NCBI GenBank assembly: GCA_028023455.1
Contig: JAQFVV010012395.1
Location: 6,448,001-6,512,000, forward strand
Length of the DNA stretch: 64,000 bases
Direction: 5' to 3'
Source: Epiperipatus broadwayi
Lineage: Eukaryota; Onychophora; Udeonychophora; Euonychophora; Peripatidae
Below the pieces are notes generated by a model that searched no databases, was not told the DNA's origin, and was given only the letters and a program-made list of their open reading frames with translations. The number at the start of each line of letters is the position of its first letter. Position 1 is the stretch's first letter. Below are positions 58,299 to 64,000 of this stretch, piece after piece. The position numbers and the translations under genes were made by a program.

Positions 58299-58565
58299 AG
58301 AAGGTGAAGTTCTAATCAATTAGCTATTCTGCCTTAATTAATAAGTGCCAATTTAAATTTCAATATTCACAAATCTTAAGGTCCAGGTTTGATTCCCAAG
58401 CTAGTACTGAGCACTTCTCAGAGCAACAATACCTGAAGAAGAGAGGAGAATAATAGTGCTTGAAAAGTTGTGTTAAATACTAACCTGTATGCTTCTAATA
58501 ACAGCTGAATGTATTAGAAAAGTTTAAATTTTTTAAAAGATTTAATATTAAATGATAGTAATAGT
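58299..58565 (+). repeat. PLE-tail fragment, right of the LTR element
   Basis: From about 58360 it matches the PLE tail: TTCAATATTC, GTCCAGGTTTGATTCCCA (B-box-like), then CCTGAAGAAGAG ... TTGAAAAGTTG (hammerhead-like). It is oriented opposite to 50050-50131. Together they suggest the LTR element landed in an inverted PLE pair like the one at 40.4-41.9 kb. Confidence 0.65.
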
Positions 58566-59368
58566 TTAACATATAATTATTATTAAAAATGCCATCTCCA
58601 CAGACCTTTATACAATCTTTCAAATTACTTTCTCCTTATTAGTTCTTCCTGTAGTTGAAATATATTCTGAAACTTGAACAATATATATATATAGTAAGAT
58701 ATTTTCGACAAAATTAAGCTATCAAACGGAGAAAATATACAATTAAATGTTTGAAAGATTTTCTCTAATGAAAGGAATAGTAAAGTAAAAGTTCATATAA
58801 AATGAATTACTTTTCTTTGTGAAACAGAACTTTTTGGGTAAATTAATAATGTAGATTCTAATTATGGATGGATTTCAGGTGAGTTTTAAAACAGTAATAT
58901 AAAATAAAGAAAGTTCTCTGAAATAATAAAAAAATATTTAACTTTTATTGATGATTTTTATGAGTTTTTTTTATAAGTGATATTATTTAAAATCTTAAGA
59001 TTTTCTAAAAACTTTGATAAACATTTTCATATTATTATTAGAAAATACAAAATTATAACATACACAATTTGAGATAGACTTTTCATTCTCAACAATGAAA
59101 TCAGGTAAATAGTCACGACATAGACAAAGGAATGTGTAAGAAATCATTAAGAAAAAAAATAAAGATCCAACAATTTTTAAAATTATTTATCCATGACTTC
59201 TGTTTTAACCAGCTAATATTTAATTTACGATTTGGATGTCCATAATTTGGAACTTTGGTTCAGTATTCTTTTTTTCCAGATAAGTTCTTTTGCATTAACT
59301 GATTCTATAGAATGATCTAATAAAAATTATTTTATACAACAACTTTCAAATAAATAATAACTTGCCAC
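58566..59368. other. AT-rich sequence, no feature seen
   Basis: No coding or repeat signal recognised. Confidence 0.5.
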
Positions 59369-59488
59369 AAACTCTCTTCTATAAACAAAGCAAAGCAAAA
59401 CTCCATATAGTAGTGCCACCTGTGCTAAACAGAGTAATCAATGGATGCCAGAAGGCTTGTGCATAAAATCCCTATCTAATGCCTACTC

Positions 59489-59547
59489 ATCCAATATCCC
59501 CAGACTAGTTTCTGGCTTGTGGCCTTCGTCAGTGAGGAGCTTTGGAT
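59489..59547 (-). ncRNA. Type-I hammerhead ribozyme motif
   Basis: Minus strand: CTGACGA, AGGC-CACAA-GCCA, GAAACTAGTC. Stem I is intact in both halves (TCCTCA/TGGGGA, ATCCAA/TTGGAT). The core is canonical. Confidence 0.74.
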
Positions 59548-60229
59548 CTGAGAGCACTGCATCTAGATCTTAGGATCTAATGCAACCCTCTAGCAACCAC
59601 CTTTTATCTCTACTTAACTACAAAACTATGAGCATGAAATTGAAAACACAAAAAATATTTTCAATCTAAGCTCAATAGTTTATATAGTCAATGGGTCTGA
59701 ACTCAGTTCAGCACCCATACATTTTGGTGTTTTTGGCTCTTTAACAACCATAGCCACCACTACCCTATTAGGCAGGATTGGTGTTAAACCAGCAAGCATC
59801 ACATGATCATATCTCCAATACTAGCACATTATAAACAAATCAAAGCAAAACTCCATATAGTAGTGCCACCTGTGCTAAACAGAGTAATCAATGGAGCACA
59901 GGTGGCACTACTATATGGAGTTTTGCTTTGCTTTGTTTATAACTAATTATGTGATAGTATTGGAGATGTGATCATGTGATGCTTGCTGGTTTAACACATC
60001 CTGCCTAACAGGGTAGTGGTGGCTATGGTTGTTAAAGAGCCAAAGACACCAAAATGTATGGGTGCTGAACTGAGTTCAGACCCATATGACTATATAAGCT
60101 ATTGAGCTTAGATTGAAAATATTTTTTGTGTTTTCAATTTCATGCTCATAGTTTTGTAGTTAAGTAGAGACAAAAGGTGGTTGCTAGAGGGTTGCATTAG
60201 ATCCTAAGATCTAGATGCAGTGTTCTCAG

Positions 60230-60288
60230 ATCCAAAGCTCCTCATTGACGAAGGCCACAGGCCAGAAACTAGTCTAGGGATATTGGAT
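60230..60288 (+). ncRNA. Hammerhead motif with mutated core
   Basis: Inverse partner of 59489-59547. The first core base is T (TTGACGA), and stem II is GGCC-ACA-GGCC, now four G-C pairs. GAAACTAGTC follows, then TAGGGA. Probably inactive. Confidence 0.65.
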
Positions 60289-60461
60289 GAGTAGGCATTA
60301 GATAGGGATTTTATGCACAAGCCTTCTGGCATCCATTGATTACTCTGTTTAGCACAGGTGGCACTACTATATGGAGTTTTGCTTTGCTTTGTTTATAAAC
60401 AATTATGTGCTAGTATTGGAGATGTGATCATGTGATGCTTGCTGATTTAAAACTCTCTTCT

Positions 60462-62448
60462 GCATAAACTACACAAAATATTTTCTTTTTTTATAGTTTT
60501 TACAATAATTACTGAGACAAAATTATCTGGTCAATAATTAATAAATGTAGTATACTGACCCTGACCCTAATCTTATATCCAGACCTTATTTGGAAAGTCA
60601 AACAACTTTTTATTATTTTCACTTACAGATTTCAAATCATTATTAATCCTAATTATTTAATTAAAATTGTTTTGAAAAACATTTTTAATTAAAACAAAAC
60701 TTAGTAGTAAAATGTATAAACAAATTTTTTTATTTTAAATTTTTGAGTTAGAAGTAAAATTATAATAGAATTACAGAAACAATTTTATTTATTTTAAAAG
60801 TAAAATTATTTAAAATAATAATCTTAAACACCAAGCTTAAAAAAATTTAAACTTTGATACATGAACACACACATACATCATTTAACATGATGTTTGAAGC
60901 ATTTGTTTTAAGTTAAAGTTTAATTATAACTATTTCCAAGATCTTTTACCTTTTAACTAATATTAAAACATAGTACCCATTATTCTTTATTCACTATATT
61001 CATGCAAATCGCCATGAATGCTCATGAAAAATTCACTTCAATATATATATATATCTTCTAAACTATCTATATATTTAGCCTTTTTATTTTTCTATAAAAT
61101 GTATATAATTTTTTATGTTTAAGGATTAATAATATAATACATTTTAATATTTGTGTATAAACAACCCTGAAAGAAGACTGTGTCCAATTGACATTATATG
61201 TATACATATATAAAAAAATTGCATGGAAATAAGTATATAAATAAAGTAGTTTATTATTTAAATATCACCTTATAGTAATAAATCTTGAAAATACGAAGGA
61301 AAACATTTAAAAGCAGTAAACTGGATAATCCAGTATTGAAAAATTTTATCTTATTTAAATTCTGAACTATATCACAAACAAAATCACTTTTATTATATAT
61401 ATATTAGTAAAATCCCACTTGCAAAAAAAAAATGTCTAATTGACATAGTGAATTTTAAGAATAATAATAAAAAACCTTCTCCCTACCTTGTTAAATATAA
61501 AAAAAATATTCCAATATTTTCATTAATTATTCAGTGGCAAAAAAAAAAGAAAATATTTAGTTGCATATATAGTACTGATTAGTTTAAATTTATTTTTCTT
61601 ACCCCCCCCCCCTCCAAAAAAAGACATCTAATTAAAACGTGATCTGAGTGAGAATGAATATTGTGACTTTCATATGATTTTCACATTTAATATACAGAAA
61701 AAATGTAAATCTACTATTATTAAGTAATGAAAATCTGTAATTATGCGGAAGGAAATCAATTACTGATCATTGCAGTGTTTCCTAACTATTATATATCTGC
61801 ATGTACTAACCCATCAGTAAGAATTATTGACCATGCTTATATCAGGACTTGAGTCTATTGTGTGCCTGCTTTTATAATTGACAATTGCTACAATTTTAGT
61901 ACAGAAATAAGTTGAATAACCATCTTGGATTTTTCTTTCTTAAATTATAATCTTAGTAATTGATAGTAACTTTTTGAATATAAATTTTTATATCAGGAGT
62001 ACATTTGGAAAAATAAAAAGTGTGGTATCAATTTTATATTTATATATAAAAATTATCTTGAAACGTATCAGATGAAAAAATGTTAAATATCTCCAAAACG
62101 TCTATGCCACCACACATACTTGAAACATCTGAATAAAGATATTTGAAAGAGATAAACAGTATAATAAGTTTATGTGATGAAAATAGAAGTATATTTAAGA
62201 TATGCTGCACAAGGAAAAACAGAATGGAATTAGACTAATGATAGACTATATTTAATAAAAATAGATAAACTGTATTAAACTTTAGTTAAGTTTAATGCTT
62301 ACATCTAGGTTAAAAAATGATACGATAGATAATCTCTAGCTTAATAATATAAGTAATAACATTAATGTATTTATCTAATGTATATAATGAACATGTGTGA
62401 ATGCAAAAAAAATGGCATTTATATATTACAATTTTTTAAATCTGTTAG
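60462..62448. other. AT-rich sequence, no feature seen
   Basis: A poly-C run near 61604-61615. No coding homology. Confidence 0.5.
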
Positions 62449-62580
62449 ACGTTATAAGTTAATAAACATCACATGATCACCATTTCTTATGTTTGCTCAT
62501 CCATTGATAGCTCTGGCTTGCACTGAGTGGCAATACGGTATAAGATAGTTTTGCCTGTTTTAATAACGTTATAAGTTAAT
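62449..62580 (+). mobile_element. Minimal hammerhead-repeat derivative, 102 bp
   Basis: Bounded by an exact 15-bp duplication, ACGTTATAAGTTAAT (62449-62463, 62566-62580). It keeps only the two ends of the family unit (AAACATCACATGATCACC ... and CACTGAGTGGCAATACGGTA ... TTTTGCCTGTTTTA). The ribozyme and body are deleted. Confidence 0.85.
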
Positions 62581-63068
62581 TATGATTATCAATGAACAAA
62601 AATCCCAGCTTTATTTTAAAAGTAAATTTATCTTAAACTATTATTTGCCAAAAACATTTTTGTATTAAATTTAATCTTTTATTGATTCATTTTTTAAATA
62701 TTAATTTTGTTGTTATTGTTGTTGCTACATGCTAATTCAAAATAAAATCGATTGTATACATTTCTATAATACTGGCTCAACCAGCATTTAATAATGTTAT
62801 AGTTTACTATTAATTTAAATATTATTAATTTCTTTCAATAAATATCATCTTGAATTTTAAATTAATTATTGATAGTATAGATTTAAAAACATGGCTGAAT
62901 TTAAATGAAAATAGACTATTAGTAAAATAAGTCAATTGTCAAACTAAAAAAATGACTATAAAATTGTTTTTATTATAGTTAAAAACCAAATTAAGAAAGC
63001 GATTTTAAAGGGGACTTTTTTTTATTATCCTTCCGATAAACATTTAATAGATTTTTTTTGTTATAATA

Positions 63069-63456
63069 ATTTAATATATAGGTGGGGAATCTCTGGTCTA
63101 CAGGCGAAATCCGACTCTCGAAAGCAATCAATCCAGCCTCTAGACATTTTCACACACGTATATAAAGTGGATCTGTATAAAACTTCTATTTAAACACACA
63201 CGAAGTGCAGTGAAATATATATGCAAAGAAAGAATTAAGAGCCTAAATACAATATTTATTTTCTCAACTACTTCTTTTCCTCCCTCCGACCTTTGCAATA
63301 ATTCTACTTTATTCTATCAGAAATAGACTAATTAAATTTTTGATCAAATACAGTTGACTAATTTTTAAGTCAATAATTTTGTATAAATTATAAATGAGAC
63401 TATAAATATCCTAATGAGCTTTGCCAGAAAAAAGGTTCCCCACCACTGATTTAATA
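63069..63456. mobile_element. hAT-type MITE, 372 bp
   Basis: The element 63077-63448 has inverted ends (TATAGGTGGGGAATC on the left; CAGTGGTGGGGAACC on the right read inward). It is flanked by an exact 8-bp duplication, ATTTAATA (63069-63076, 63449-63456). An 8-bp duplication with CAG-GGTGGGGAAC-type ends is characteristic of hAT transposons. It has no coding capacity. Confidence 0.82.
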
Positions 63457-64000
63457 GATTTAAATTCGATATGGTTTATGCTAATTATGGGGGAAACGAT
63501 ATAGTAAAAATGATCCAGCTGGTAATGATAACTAATTTTTTATCAAGACAAAATATAATAGGTTTCTGTCCTTTCTTGCTTGGCGTCATAAGGTAAATGC
63601 ATGCAGTTTAAATCCATCTGTTCTAAAATTTGACAACATGTTTGATGTTCATTTACATATCTCAAAGTCTACTATGAGAATTGACATCTCCTATAAATAC
63701 AAAAGGTATAGGAAGAACTGGAAGAAAAGGGTGGAACCAGTTTGTATTGAAAGGTTTATAAACATTTCATAAATAAAAATTATCAATCCAACTCATAATT
63801 GCAATATTGTATTTGAATTATTTTCAGTGGAAGTTGTTTCCTTTACAAGATGGTTTGAAACAAAAATTATCCTGAATAATTAATATGTAGAGGATCTCCA
63901 TTTTTGCTTTTGACATATTCTCAACGTTAAGTTAAAAACAATTTTATTGTTTCTTAGGTGAAAGATTACTCTGTAGCAGGTATACCTGACTCCTGAGTTG
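63457..64000. other. No feature seen
   Basis: AT-rich sequence up to the window edge. Confidence 0.45.

Larger units (their letters stand above)
59369..60461. mobile_element. Hammerhead foldback repeat, 1069 bp
   Basis: Bounded by an exact 12-bp duplication, AAACTCTCTTCT (59369-59380, 60450-60461). Two arms of about 500 bp are inverted around about 59885, where GCCACCTGTGC and GCACAGGTGGC form the innermost stem. The unit's first roughly 55 bp (CAAAGCAAAACTCCATATAG...) appears at both outer edges and again at the centre. Arm divergence is low, so this is probably the youngest copy. Confidence 0.88.

Overview
This window is AT-rich animal nuclear DNA (I estimate about 70% A+T by eye). Nearly all of it is one long gene on the minus strand plus the mobile elements in and around its introns. 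There are no operons or ribosome-binding sites. Protein-coding blocks are short and bounded by AG/GT splice sites. I cannot fix the species. The FBXO9 homologue, Gypsy LTR elements, LINEs, Penelope-like elements (PLEs) and hammerhead-ribozyme repeats together fit an invertebrate metazoan, possibly a mollusc or another spiralian, but that is inference.

Host gene. Nine minus-strand exons between 46218 and 844 encode an FBXO9-like SCF ubiquitin-ligase receptor. All eight junctions I could test join in phase, giving 364 continuous codons: an acidic N-terminal region, a TPR-like segment, the F-box, and most of the C-terminal substrate-binding region. The exon with the initiator ATG and the last coding exon(s) are not visible and probably lie outside the window. 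Introns run from 112 bp to about 13 kb.

Mobile DNA, left to right. (1) A repeat family of 102-1088 bp with internal inverted and tandem copies occurs at 11.3, 13.4, 20.9, 28.6, 42.5, 49.7, 59.4 and 62.5 kb, with decayed pieces at 5.7, 20.1 and 43.1 kb. Most copies carry a type-I hammerhead ribozyme fold and have 10-15 bp target-site duplications, as expected of retrozyme-like or PLE-derived elements. (2) A decayed Gypsy-type LTR retrotransposon lies at 15.8-19.8 kb, and a second Gypsy protease/pol fragment at 32.3-32.9 kb. (3) A 35-bp tandem array of exactly 23 units lies at 26.1-26.9 kb. (4) Several TIR elements are present: a 399-bp MITE at 30.9 kb, a hAT-type MITE with an 8-bp duplication at 63.1 kb, and Tigger-like ends at 20.5 and 24.6 kb. 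(5) Two LINE 3' ends in inverted orientation occupy 39.6-44.3 kb. They are interrupted by a PLE insertion (GIY-YIG endonuclease, itself inverted, 17-bp duplication) and by a hammerhead foldback. (6) A degraded LINE endonuclease/RT lies at 47.3-49.4 kb.

The most striking single object is at 50132-58294. It is a very young LTR-type element with about 3-kb terminal direct repeats, a 4-bp duplication, a TATA promoter in each repeat and a 2.2-kb interior holding one intact 398-codon coiled-coil ORF. It shows no protease, RT, integrase or zinc knuckle.
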